Positions 1 through 6,654 of a stretch of DNA of 19,996 bases are shown here, in pieces. Each line of letters starts with the position of its first letter. Within the stretch, counting starts at the first letter, position 1. This DNA is from Propionibacteriaceae bacterium (GTDB lineage: Bacteria > Actinomycetota > Actinomycetes > Propionibacteriales > Propionibacteriaceae): positions 1,571 through 21,566 of the forward strand of contig JAUNRO010000006.1 of assembly GCA_030544185.1 (NCBI GenBank), given 5' to 3'. The notes beneath the pieces were generated by a model that did no database searches, was not told where the DNA came from, and worked only from the letters and a program-made list of their open reading frames with translations. The translations under genes and the position numbers were made by a program.

Positions 1-1
1 T

Positions 2-190
2 ATCCCGCTCGCGCTCGTGCAGGTCGTGGCGAGCGAGCTGCTTCAGGCGCGCCTGATCCCCTATCGCGCAGGTGATGTGCACGACGCGATCGCCGACGTG
101 GTCGGCATCGCGCTGGGGGTCTGGCTGGATGCAGGGGCGAAGCTCACAGCTCGGGCAGACGGGAGCCCGAGGCAGCGGCGTGCCGGTTGA
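2..190 (+). CDS. VanZ-like membrane protein, C-terminal fragment
   Basis: This is the 3' end of a gene whose start lies outside the window; 62 residues and a TGA are visible. The visible part has the end of a hydrophobic segment, an S-E-L-L-Q motif, then R-L-I-P-Y-R-A-G-D-V-H-D and a hydrophobic G-rich segment (VVGIALGVWL). The order E-x-x-Q, P-x-R, D-x-x-D, N/D-x-x-G, membrane helix is what I know from the end of VanZ-like proteins, small membrane proteins first described with teicoplanin resistance and mostly of unknown function. The last 47 bp overlap the 3' end of glpX on the other strand. The tail after the last helix is basic and poorly conserved in type. Family assignment is by motif memory from a short fragment, so it is tentative. 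Confidence 0.55.
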   Translation: MPLALVQVVASELLQARLIPYRAGDVHDAIADVVGIALGVWLDAGAKLTARADGSPRQRRAG

Positions 191-1172
191 GCTTGTCGAG
201 GTGATGGAACGCCTCGATATAGCGCGTGGTGCCGGACGAGGAGCGCATGACCACAGAGTGGGTCCGGGCGCCGCCGTGCGGGAGATAGTGCACACCGTCG
301 ACGAGATCGCCGTTGGTGATGCCGGTGGCGACGAACAGCGTGTTCTCGCTGGCGACGAGATCGTTGGTGTCGAGAACCGCGTCGACGTCGAGGCCCGCAT
401 CGATCGTGCGCTGGCGCTCCTCATCGGAGGTCGGGTGAAGCTTGGCCATGATCCGCCCGCCCATGGCCTTCATGGCGCACGCGCTCACGACGCCCTCGGG
501 GCTGCCACCGACACCGGCGAGGATGTCGATGCTCTGGACGCCCTCCGAGGCCGCAGCGACGGAGGCCGCGACATCACCATCGGTATACATCCGGGTGCGC
601 GCGCCGGCCTCGCGGATCGCGCGGGCGAGGTCCTCGTGCCGATCCCGGTTGAGCATGGCGACGACGATGTCCTCGGGCTTCTTGCCCTTGGCTTTCGCAA
701 CCTTCTGGATGTTCTCGGCGATCGGCGCCTCGATGTCGATCGCATCGGCCGCCTCGGGGCCGACGCACAGCTTGTCCATATAGAAGCACATCGTCGGGTT
801 GTACATCGTGCCGCCCTCGGCCGCCGCCAGCACCGCGATCGAGTTTCGCATGCCCAGCGCGAGCAGCCGCGTGCCGTCGACGGGGTCCACGGCGATATCG
901 ACGCTCGGGCCCTCGCCGTTGCCGACGCTCTCGCCGTTGTGCAGCATCGGGGCTTCGTCCTTCTCGCCCTCACCGATGATGATCGTGCCATTCATGCGGA
1001 CGCCGGCGAGCACAGCGCGCATCGCGTCGACCGCGGCACCGTCCCCGGATTCCTTCTGCCCCCGGCCCGCCCAACGCGCCGCAGCCAGAGCCGCGGCCTC
1101 GGTCGCACGCATCAGATCCAGGCCCAGGTTGTTCGTCCCGATCGCATATCCGCGTTCGAACTGCTCGGTCAT
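144..1172 (-). CDS. glpX: Class II fructose-1,6-bisphosphatase
   Basis: A 342-aa cytoplasmic enzyme that hydrolyses fructose-1,6-bisphosphate to fructose-6-phosphate, the committed step of gluconeogenesis. Actinobacteria typically depend on this GlpX type. The sequence shows the class II metal and substrate motifs: G-E-G-E-K-D-E-A-P-M-L near residues 67-77 and D-P-V-D-G-T-R at 96-102 (the Li+-sensitive phosphatase signature), followed by a GGSPEGV loop in the middle of the protein. Length is normal for the family. The ATG is preceded by a strong AGGAGGAG ribosome site about 6 nt away. A candidate -10 box (TAGGGT on the minus strand) lies about 50 bp upstream. The 3' end overlaps the VanZ-like gene convergently. 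Identification is secure. Confidence 0.97.
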   Translation of the reverse strand: MTEQFERGYAIGTNNLGLDLMRATEAAALAAARWAGRGQKESGDGAAVDAMRAVLAGVRMNGTIIIGEGEKDEAPMLHNGESVGNGEGPSVDIAVDPVDGTRLLALGMRNSIAVLAAAEGGTMYNPTMCFYMDKLCVGPEAADAIDIEAPIAENIQKVAKAKGKKPEDIVVAMLNRDRHEDLARAIREAGARTRMYTDGDVAASVAAASEGVQSIDILAGVGGSPEGVVSACAMKAMGGRIMAKLHPTSDEERQRTIDAGLDVDAVLDTNDLVASENTLFVATGITNGDLVDGVHYLPHGGARTHSVVMRSSSGTTRYIEAFHHLDKLNRHAAASGSRLPEL

Positions 1173-1221
1173 CGTCGACTCCTCCTCGCGTCAGGGCTCC
1201 ACCGCCCCGCTTTCGCTTGTC

Positions 1222-1227
1222 ACCCTA
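1222..1227 (-). promoter_or_regulatory. Candidate -10 element of glpX
   Basis: On the minus strand this reads TAGGGT, fitting the actinobacterial TAnnnT -10 pattern. It lies about 50 nt upstream of the glpX ATG, leaving a roughly 42-nt leader with a strong Shine-Dalgarno. No good -35 is visible; the expected -35 position falls on a 13-bp palindrome at 1239-1251. Called by eye only. Confidence 0.35.
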
Positions 1228-1238
1228 GCGTTTCGGGT

Positions 1239-1251
1239 CCGGAGTCTCCGG
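1239..1251. repeat. 13-bp palindrome CCGGAG-T-CTCCGG in the glpX/dehydrogenase spacer
   Basis: A perfect inverted repeat with 6-bp arms around one base, in the divergent spacer between glpX and the octopine-dehydrogenase-like gene. It covers the expected -35 position of the glpX promoter. A related perfect 8-bp palindrome, CTCCGGAG, lies at 1329-1336 and contains the GGAG ribosome site of the dehydrogenase gene. It could be an operator, or a chance product of high GC. Confidence 0.3.
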
Positions 1252-1344
1252 CGGACCGGACACCTGGGTGATTTCGGTGCCGAAGACCACGCAGAACGCG
1301 AGAGGATCGAGCTGTTCTGTTCCGTCGACTCCGGAGACTTCGTC

Positions 1345-2421
1345 ATGCGCATCACGATCATGGGTTCTGGCAACGGCGCGAGCGCCGCGGCGTTCGAGGC
1401 AGCCGAGGCCGGCCATCAGGTGTCGGTGTGGGACTTCGAACAGTTCCCGGACAATATCGCGGCCATCGCCGCGTCCAAGACGATCGAAGGCCGGGTGAAG
1501 TTCGAGGGCACCGCACCGATTCACTACGCCGGCCACGATCTCGACCAGGCCCTGGCCGGGGCGGAACTGGTGCTGATCGTCGGTCCGGCGTACGCCCATG
1601 AAGCCATGGGCACCGCCCTGCGCGGCCGGCTCACCACCGAGGCCAGCTATTGCCTGCTGCCCAGCGCCTGCAACGGCGCGGTCGTCGTCAAGCAGGCGCT
1701 CGGGCTGGACCTGCGCGACGACACCTACGTGATCGGCGAGACCAGCACCCTCCCCTATGGCTGCCGGGTCATCGAGCCAGGCGTGGTGCGCGTGACCACC
1801 CGCGTCCTCGACGGGCTCTATGTCGCCACCCTCCCCAGCACGCGCACAGACGAACTACTCACGAAATTGCAGGTGATCTGGCCCCAGGCCGAGGCCGCCA
1901 GAAACGTGTTGCAGACCACCTTGCAGAACGGCAATCCGGTCCTGCACCCGGCGATCATGCTCCTCAACGCGAGCCGGATCGAGAACACCGGCGGGGACTT
2001 CTTGTTCTATACCGACGGCGTCACGCCCGCCTCGGCCCGGCTCATCGAGACCATCGACCGCGAACGGATCGCCCTGGGCAGGGCGATCGGCGTCGACATC
2101 GTGGCCGATCCGGAGCTCGGCCTGCGGCAGGGCTATCTGTCGGAGGCGACCTACCTCAAGGGCTACAACCAGGGCATCGGGTTCGCGAAGTCCCAGGCGC
2201 CGAAGTCGCTGGACTTCCGCTATCTCACCGAGGACGTTCCCTATGGGCTGGTGTTCGCCTCCGAGCTCGCCCAGCAGTTCGACGTGCCCACGCCCGCGAT
2301 CGACACGGTCATCTCGATGGCCTCGATCATTCTCGGCACCGATTTCCGCGCCCAGGGCAAGCGCATGCCCCAGGATCTGGGGTTCGGTGGGTTGACTCCG
2401 GATCAGGTACGCGCGCTCTGA
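1345..2421 (+). CDS. NAD/NADP octopine/nopaline dehydrogenase family protein
   Basis: A 358-aa cytoplasmic oxidoreductase. The N-terminal Rossmann fold opens at once with a dinucleotide-binding G-S-G-N-G-A motif (residues 7-12), the GxGxxA form typical of octopine/nopaline (opine) dehydrogenases. The C-terminal half has the family's N-P-V-L-H-P segment with a conserved His (about 201) and helical E-N-T-G-G-D and T-I-D-R-E-R motifs. Known members reductively condense an amino acid with a keto acid, but many bacterial homologs have unknown substrates and none can be read here. I chose the ATG at 1345 because GGAG lies 8 nt upstream and the Rossmann strand begins immediately; the same frame is open far upstream, but that part is antisense to glpX. 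It is convergent with the GalT-like gene, with a 12-bp gap. Confidence 0.85.
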   Translation: MRITIMGSGNGASAAAFEAAEAGHQVSVWDFEQFPDNIAAIAASKTIEGRVKFEGTAPIHYAGHDLDQALAGAELVLIVGPAYAHEAMGTALRGRLTTEASYCLLPSACNGAVVVKQALGLDLRDDTYVIGETSTLPYGCRVIEPGVVRVTTRVLDGLYVATLPSTRTDELLTKLQVIWPQAEAARNVLQTTLQNGNPVLHPAIMLLNASRIENTGGDFLFYTDGVTPASARLIETIDRERIALGRAIGVDIVADPELGLRQGYLSEATYLKGYNQGIGFAKSQAPKSLDFRYLTEDVPYGLVFASELAQQFDVPTPAIDTVISMASIILGTDFRAQGKRMPQDLGFGGLTPDQVRAL

Positions 2422-2433
2422 GCGCCCCGCACC

Positions 2434-3462
2434 TCAGGCGGTGAGCGCGGCGGCCAGGTGGGGCTGCAGGGCCGCCGCCACCTGTTCGGGATGAAGGTCG
2501 ATCATTGCCTCGGCATGCATCTTCTCGAAGTAGGTGACATCGCTGCGATACATCGGCGTGGGGTTCGACCGGCTCACCACGCGCAGCAGCAGGCCATAGC
2601 GCCCGCTCGGCGCCGGGCCGCCGCCATAGAGCGCCCAGTTGAACGAGGCGAGGTTGAGCGCGTGATAGCCCGCCAGCACCCCCGACAGCACCGCGCCGAT
2701 GTCCGCGCAGTCGTCGTCGGTGAGGTCCACGATGTCGTGGACCTCGGGCAGCACCAGATCCACCGCGTGGAAGCCGATCGGCGCCCACGGCGTCAGGGTG
2801 TGGACGCGGCCACGGGTGCCCAGCCAGCGGGGCCCGCCGGCCTCGGCCTCGATGAGCTCGCGCCAATAACTGTCCCCGGACCAGGCCTCGGACGCGGCGA
2901 CCAGGGCCCGCTGGGCAGTGGTGCCGAGGTAGTCATGGGCGGACTGGGCGTGCGGGTGGATCACCGAGCTCCCCGACGGGGGCAGATAGTTTGCGTTGAT
3001 CGAGTGCCACATCGGGCGTACGCCCCCGACCCCGCGCGAATAGGCGACCATGCCCACGAACAGGTCCCCGATCAGCTGCGGCGACAGCGCGTCGAGGTCC
3101 ACGAAGTGGCGCGTGGTGTCGAAGAGCCCCACCGCGGAGAACTCCGAATAGGACAACACATTGGGCACCACCGCGCTGACGCCCCGGCGGATGCGCCCCT
3201 CGTCGGTGATCGCCGGATCGATCATGCCCGTCGCGGACTCGATCCGGTCCTCGCAGAACGGGCAGAACCGCGGTGGCGCGACGAGGTCACTGAGGTCGGG
3301 GCGCGCGGCCAGGTCGAGCTTGGCCACGTGCAGGATCCGGGCGGTGTGCCCCAGCAACGGGTCGACGCGGATCGTCAGCTCGCCGTCGATGACCTGGGTC
3401 GCATCGCCCAGTTTCGGGACGCGCGCGGTGATCTGGTGTTCGACGAAAGAGATCTCGGCCAT
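2434..3462 (-). CDS. GalT-like (HIT superfamily) nucleotidyltransferase
   Basis: A 342-aa protein resembling galactose-1-phosphate uridylyltransferase. It has a C-P-F-C zinc-type pair (Cys67, Cys70) in the N-terminal domain and the catalytic H-P-H-A-Q motif at residues 169-173; by analogy with GalT the second His would carry the nucleotidyl intermediate. Near the C-terminus, Y-F-E-K-M-H-A-E matches the GalT Y-E-x-x-x-x-E region. It looks divergent, so the sugar substrate is not certain; it may belong to one of the uncharacterised GalT-like families of actinobacteria. The ATG at 3462 is 41 nt after the AEC transporter stop on the same strand, so the two are probably co-transcribed. No clear Shine-Dalgarno precedes this ATG. 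A 6-bp inverted repeat (GACGAG/CTCGTC, 3466-3471 and 3492-3497) spans the intergenic gap. Confidence 0.75.
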   Translation of the reverse strand: MAEISFVEHQITARVPKLGDATQVIDGELTIRVDPLLGHTARILHVAKLDLAARPDLSDLVAPPRFCPFCEDRIESATGMIDPAITDEGRIRRGVSAVVPNVLSYSEFSAVGLFDTTRHFVDLDALSPQLIGDLFVGMVAYSRGVGGVRPMWHSINANYLPPSGSSVIHPHAQSAHDYLGTTAQRALVAASEAWSGDSYWRELIEAEAGGPRWLGTRGRVHTLTPWAPIGFHAVDLVLPEVHDIVDLTDDDCADIGAVLSGVLAGYHALNLASFNWALYGGGPAPSGRYGLLLRVVSRSNPTPMYRSDVTYFEKMHAEAMIDLHPEQVAAALQPHLAAALTA

Positions 3463-3503
3463 GCCGACGAGGTTAATGTGCCCGCCGGTGACTCGTCCGG
3501 GGC

Positions 3504-4409
3504 TCAGGGCAACAACGGGAGCGCCGCGGTGACGGCGGCGGTGACGAACAGGCTGAGCAGCGTCGAGATCGTGACGGTGTCGGCGACAGTCCGCACATCG
3601 CCCTTGTATTCCAGGGACAACAAGAACGCGTTCACCGCGGTCGGCATGGCCCCGGCCAGCACGAGCGCCTGCAGCGGGACACCGCTCAGCCCGAACAGCA
3701 ACCCCACGCCCAGGGAGAGGAAGGGCATGCCGACGACACGGACGAGGCTGGCGGTGAGCACGGGGCGGGTGAGCTGCACGGACTTGGTCGCCCCGAGCTG
3801 GACACCGAGCGCCAGCAACACAATCGGCAGCGCCGCATCGGCGAGCATCTCGACCCCGCGCATGAGGCCGACGGGCAGCGACCACCCGAGCGTACGCATG
3901 ATCAGCGCGACCGCGATCGCCCACAGTGCCGGGAGCTTGGCCAGGTTCCTGAGCGACCCACCGATCCCCTGGCCGGAGCCGAACAGCAACGGCCCGACGA
4001 TGAACCCGAGGATGACCGAGGCCAGGAACATGAGCACGCTCTGCTCGAAGCCCGCCTGACCCAGCGCGAACAGCGCGATCGGCAGGCCCATGTTGCCGCT
4101 GTTGGAGATCGCCACGCTCGCCATCACCGCGCGCCGCGTCGGGGCGGCGACCGCAGGGGTGAGCAGGCCGCCGATCGCGGCGCCGACGAGCGAGACCGCG
4201 ACATAGGCGGCGATGAGTGTGGCGCCGACCGCACCCGACACCTCGGTGGTGAGCAGGACGTTCAGGCACAGCGCCGGGGTGAGCGCGTTGAGGGCGATCT
4301 TGCTGATCGTCCCCGCATCGAGGGGGAACAGCCGGCCGAGCCCGAACCCGGCGCCGGCCACGACCAGCACCGGCACGATCACGTTGCCCAGCGCCACCAG
4401 CAGTCCCAT
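3504..4409 (-). CDS. AEC (auxin efflux carrier) family transporter
   Basis: A 301-aa integral membrane protein with about ten hydrophobic segments in two groups of five around a central polar stretch (near RNLAKLP), the layout of the AEC/bile-arsenite-riboflavin superfamily. The first half has the family-like N-S-G-N-M-G-L-P-I motif; the second half ends in a hydrophobic helix with no tail. Bacterial members export or exchange small organic acids such as malate; the substrate cannot be read here. I chose the ATG at 4409 because AGAGG lies about 8 nt upstream and the first helix starts immediately; the open frame upstream is low-complexity and lacks a ribosome site. The GalT-like gene follows 41 nt downstream. 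Upstream is a 146-bp divergent spacer shared with the flavoprotein gene. Confidence 0.87.
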   Translation of the reverse strand: MGLLVALGNVIVPVLVVAGAGFGLGRLFPLDAGTISKIALNALTPALCLNVLLTTEVSGAVGATLIAAYVAVSLVGAAIGGLLTPAVAAPTRRAVMASVAISNSGNMGLPIALFALGQAGFEQSVLMFLASVILGFIVGPLLFGSGQGIGGSLRNLAKLPALWAIAVALIMRTLGWSLPVGLMRGVEMLADAALPIVLLALGVQLGATKSVQLTRPVLTASLVRVVGMPFLSLGVGLLFGLSGVPLQALVLAGAMPTAVNAFLLSLEYKGDVRTVADTVTISTLLSLFVTAAVTAALPLLP

Positions 4410-4438
4410 GGCCGCATCCTCTCCCGTCCTCCTCGGCC

Positions 4439-4453
4439 CGCGGAAGGTCCGCG
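4439..4453. repeat. Inverted repeat CGCGGA-AGG-TCCGCG in a divergent spacer
   Basis: Perfect 6-bp arms around a 3-nt centre, 30 bp upstream of the AEC transporter start and about 100 bp upstream of the flavoprotein start. Its position fits an operator for the transporter unit, but no regulator is encoded nearby. The remainder of the spacer (4410-4555) shows no convincing promoter. Confidence 0.25.
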
Positions 4454-4555
4454 ATCCCTGCTGTGCAGTGTGCCTCGCCGGGCGAACGTGATCGTGCCCA
4501 CCTCCCGCACGGCGGCACATCCCCCACGGACGGCGCCCGGGCCTGAGAGACTTGG

Positions 4556-5869
4556 GTGGTGCAGCACATCGTGACCGACTTGCCGACCACCAATTGGTGC
4601 GAGACTCGTTCCCTGGCTGTTGCGGAGCGCACCGCGGCGGTCGGTGATGCCGACGAGGCCGCGAAGGTGATCCGCGAGAGCGATGCCCGGGTGCAGGCGT
4701 TCGGCTCCCGCTTCAGCTATCCGACCTATGTGACCGCCCACGACGGGCTCGCGGTCCATCTGCGCTCGGAGCGCACGATCCTCGCCAGCGATGCTGAGAC
4801 GATCACCGTGACCGGGGACGCCACCTTGAGCGAGGTCTGGGACCACCTCGGCGATCGCGGCCTGACGCTGCCGATCTGCCCGCCGGTCATCGCCCAGCAG
4901 ACGGTCGCCGGCGCCATCGGCACCGGCACCCACGCCCAGGGCACCGGCGAGGGCATCTTCGCCGACATCGTGCAGTCGATCGACTATGTCGATGCCGTCG
5001 GCCAGCACCGCCGGGTCGAGCGCGGTGGCGACACCTTCGGCGCCTTCCAGCTCCACCTCGGTGCGCTCGGGGTCATCACCGAGCTCACGCTGGCGGTCAC
5101 GCCGAACCGGGACTATGTCTGCCACAAATACACGACGTCGGGCGCCGATCTGCGCCGCGACTTCGCGCTGTGGAACGAGCGCTCGGAGCACGTCAAGGCC
5201 TGGTGGTTCACCGAGGAGGACCGGGCTCACATCTGGGAGGTCGCACCCCAGCCGCAGACCGGGGCCGCGGGCACCGACGACACCCTGCACACCGACCTGA
5301 ACCCCATCCTGGAGGCGACCCAGCGCCGGATGAGCGCGCAACTCCACAACGACGATAAGACGATCGCGGCCCAGCGCACGGTGGGCCGGTTCTATGACTA
5401 TGCGGACGCGGCCGGGGATCTGGTGGAGATCTTCCGCAACGGCATCCCGGCCCCGCAGATCAATATGGAGGTCGGGGTCCCGCTCGACCGCTTCGAGGCC
5501 GCGGCCGACGACCTGCGCCGCGTGCTCGCCGATTCGGCCTACCGCCTTCACTATCCCGTCATCCTGCGCCCCACCGGGCCGAGCGAGGCGTGGCTCGCGG
5601 CGGCGTACGCCCGGCCCACCTGCTGGTTCGGCTTCGTCGTCTATCAGCGGGCCGACGGTTCGGTGGCCGAGGGGTCGATCGAGCTGCTCGGTGAGATCCA
5701 GGCGGCGCTCGCGGCCCACGCGGGCCTGCCGCACTGGGGGAAATACTTCGATCCGGTCCACTTCGACTTCACCACGCTGCCGCGCTGGGACGATTTCCGG
5801 GGCGTGCGCCACTGGCTCGATCCGCGCGGCCGGTTCCTGCACCCCCGGCTCGCGGGGCTGATCTCCTGA
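4556..5869 (+). CDS. FAD-linked oxidoreductase, aldonolactone oxidase (ALO) type
   Basis: A 437-aa flavoprotein of the PCMH/D-arabinono-1,4-lactone oxidase family. The FAD domain is N-terminal, with T-V-A-G-A-I-G-T-G-T-H-A-Q-G in the first third and a L-G-A-L-G-V-I-T-E-L-T-L strand after it. The ALO domain is C-terminal and carries the hallmark H-W-G-K motif at about 393-396. In sugar-lactone oxidases the segment at residues 50-54 is normally G-S-G-H-S, whose His binds FAD covalently; here it is G-S-R-F-S, so FAD is probably bound non-covalently. The stop overlaps the ATG of the DprE2-like reductase by one base (TGATG), so the two are translationally coupled. This suggests an oxidation-reduction (epimerising) pair like DprE1/DprE2, though the protein itself is closer to ALO than to DprE1. 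GTG at 4556, 4559 or 4571 are possible starts; only a weak GAGAG (4545-4549) lies upstream. Confidence 0.85.
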   Translation: MVQHIVTDLPTTNWCETRSLAVAERTAAVGDADEAAKVIRESDARVQAFGSRFSYPTYVTAHDGLAVHLRSERTILASDAETITVTGDATLSEVWDHLGDRGLTLPICPPVIAQQTVAGAIGTGTHAQGTGEGIFADIVQSIDYVDAVGQHRRVERGGDTFGAFQLHLGALGVITELTLAVTPNRDYVCHKYTTSGADLRRDFALWNERSEHVKAWWFTEEDRAHIWEVAPQPQTGAAGTDDTLHTDLNPILEATQRRMSAQLHNDDKTIAAQRTVGRFYDYADAAGDLVEIFRNGIPAPQINMEVGVPLDRFEAAADDLRRVLADSAYRLHYPVILRPTGPSEAWLAAAYARPTCWFGFVVYQRADGSVAEGSIELLGEIQAALAAHAGLPHWGKYFDPVHFDFTTLPRWDDFRGVRHWLDPRGRFLHPRLAGLIS

Positions 5870-6621
5870 TGCCGCAGCAGCGGGGTCAGGTCGTCGCCGT
5901 CTTCGGGGGCCGCAGCGAGATCGGTTCCGCCATCGCCACGCGCCTCGCCGGCGGGAACACCGTCGTGCTCCTCGCGCGCACCGGATCGCTCACCGCCGAG
6001 GAGGCTGCGTGCCGCGCCGCCGGCGCGACCCGGGTGGTCACGATGGAGTTCGACGCCGACGACACCGACTCCCACGCCCGCCTGCTGGACCGGATCGAGG
6101 CCACGGCCGGTCCGGTCGACGTGGCCGTGCTCGCCTTCGGGATCCTCGGTGACCAGGCCGCCGCCGAGCGCGATCACCGGGCCGCAGTGGCGATCCTGCA
6201 CACCGACTTCCTCGCCCAGGCGAGCCTGCTGACCGCCCTGGCCGAGCGGATGCGGCCACGCCGGGCGGGCACACTCGTTGCCTTCTCCTCGGTCGCCGGG
6301 ATCCGGGTGCGGCGGGCGAACTATGTCTATGGCTCGGCCAAGGCGGGGCTGGACGGGTTCGCCTCGGGCCTGGCCGATGCGCTGCACGGCTCGGGCGTAC
6401 GCCTGATCATCGCGCGGCCCGGCTTCGTGATCGGGCGGATGACCCAGGGCATGGAGCCCGCACCGTTCTCGGCGACCCCGGCCCAGGTCGCCGAGGCCGT
6501 GGTCCGCGAGATCCGCTCCGGCGGCACGCGGGTGGAGCTGTGGATCCCCTGGCAGCTGCGGGTGATGTTCTCCGTGGCGCCGTTCATCCCGCGGGCGATC
6601 TGGCGGCGAATGCCCCGCTGA
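5869..6621 (+). CDS. dprE2: DprE2-like short-chain dehydrogenase/reductase
   Basis: A 250-aa SDR. The N-terminal nucleotide motif is G-G-R-S-E-I-G (13-19), the family Ser is at 140/141, and the catalytic pair is Tyr154-x3-Lys158 in N-Y-V-Y-G-S-A-K. Several stretches match what I recall of M. tuberculosis DprE2 (Rv3791): GG-x-SEIG, FDA-x-DTDSH, VAFG-x-LGD, RVRRAN-x-VYGS-x-KAGLDGF and the C-terminal IPR-x-I-x-R. DprE2 reduces decaprenylphosphoryl-2-keto-erythro-pentose to decaprenylphosphoryl-arabinose for cell-wall arabinan. Whether this organism makes arabinan cannot be told from the window, so a related polyprenyl-sugar 2-keto reductase is the cautious reading. The ATG overlaps the stop of the upstream FAD oxidase, giving the same oxidase-then-reductase order as dprE1-dprE2. 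Confidence 0.85.
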   Translation: MPQQRGQVVAVFGGRSEIGSAIATRLAGGNTVVLLARTGSLTAEEAACRAAGATRVVTMEFDADDTDSHARLLDRIEATAGPVDVAVLAFGILGDQAAAERDHRAAVAILHTDFLAQASLLTALAERMRPRRAGTLVAFSSVAGIRVRRANYVYGSAKAGLDGFASGLADALHGSGVRLIIARPGFVIGRMTQGMEPAPFSATPAQVAEAVVREIRSGGTRVELWIPWQLRVMFSVAPFIPRAIWRRMPR

Positions 6622-6654
6622 GGCCGTGTCGGACCCGTCTGGTTCACTTCCCTC

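Noticed and set aside
72..1271. A 399-codon plus-strand frame
   Set aside because: Antisense to glpX; no motifs.
2458..4059. A 533-codon plus-strand frame
   Set aside because: Antisense to the GalT-like and AEC genes; composition typical of shadow frames.
3463..4632. N-terminal extension of the GalT-like frame up to 4632, suggesting a large fusion
   Set aside because: The added part is out-of-frame antisense-like sequence over the AEC transporter gene, which is clearly coding in another frame of the same strand.
4379..5842. A 487-codon minus-strand frame
   Set aside because: Antisense to the ALO-type oxidase, which has clear family motifs.
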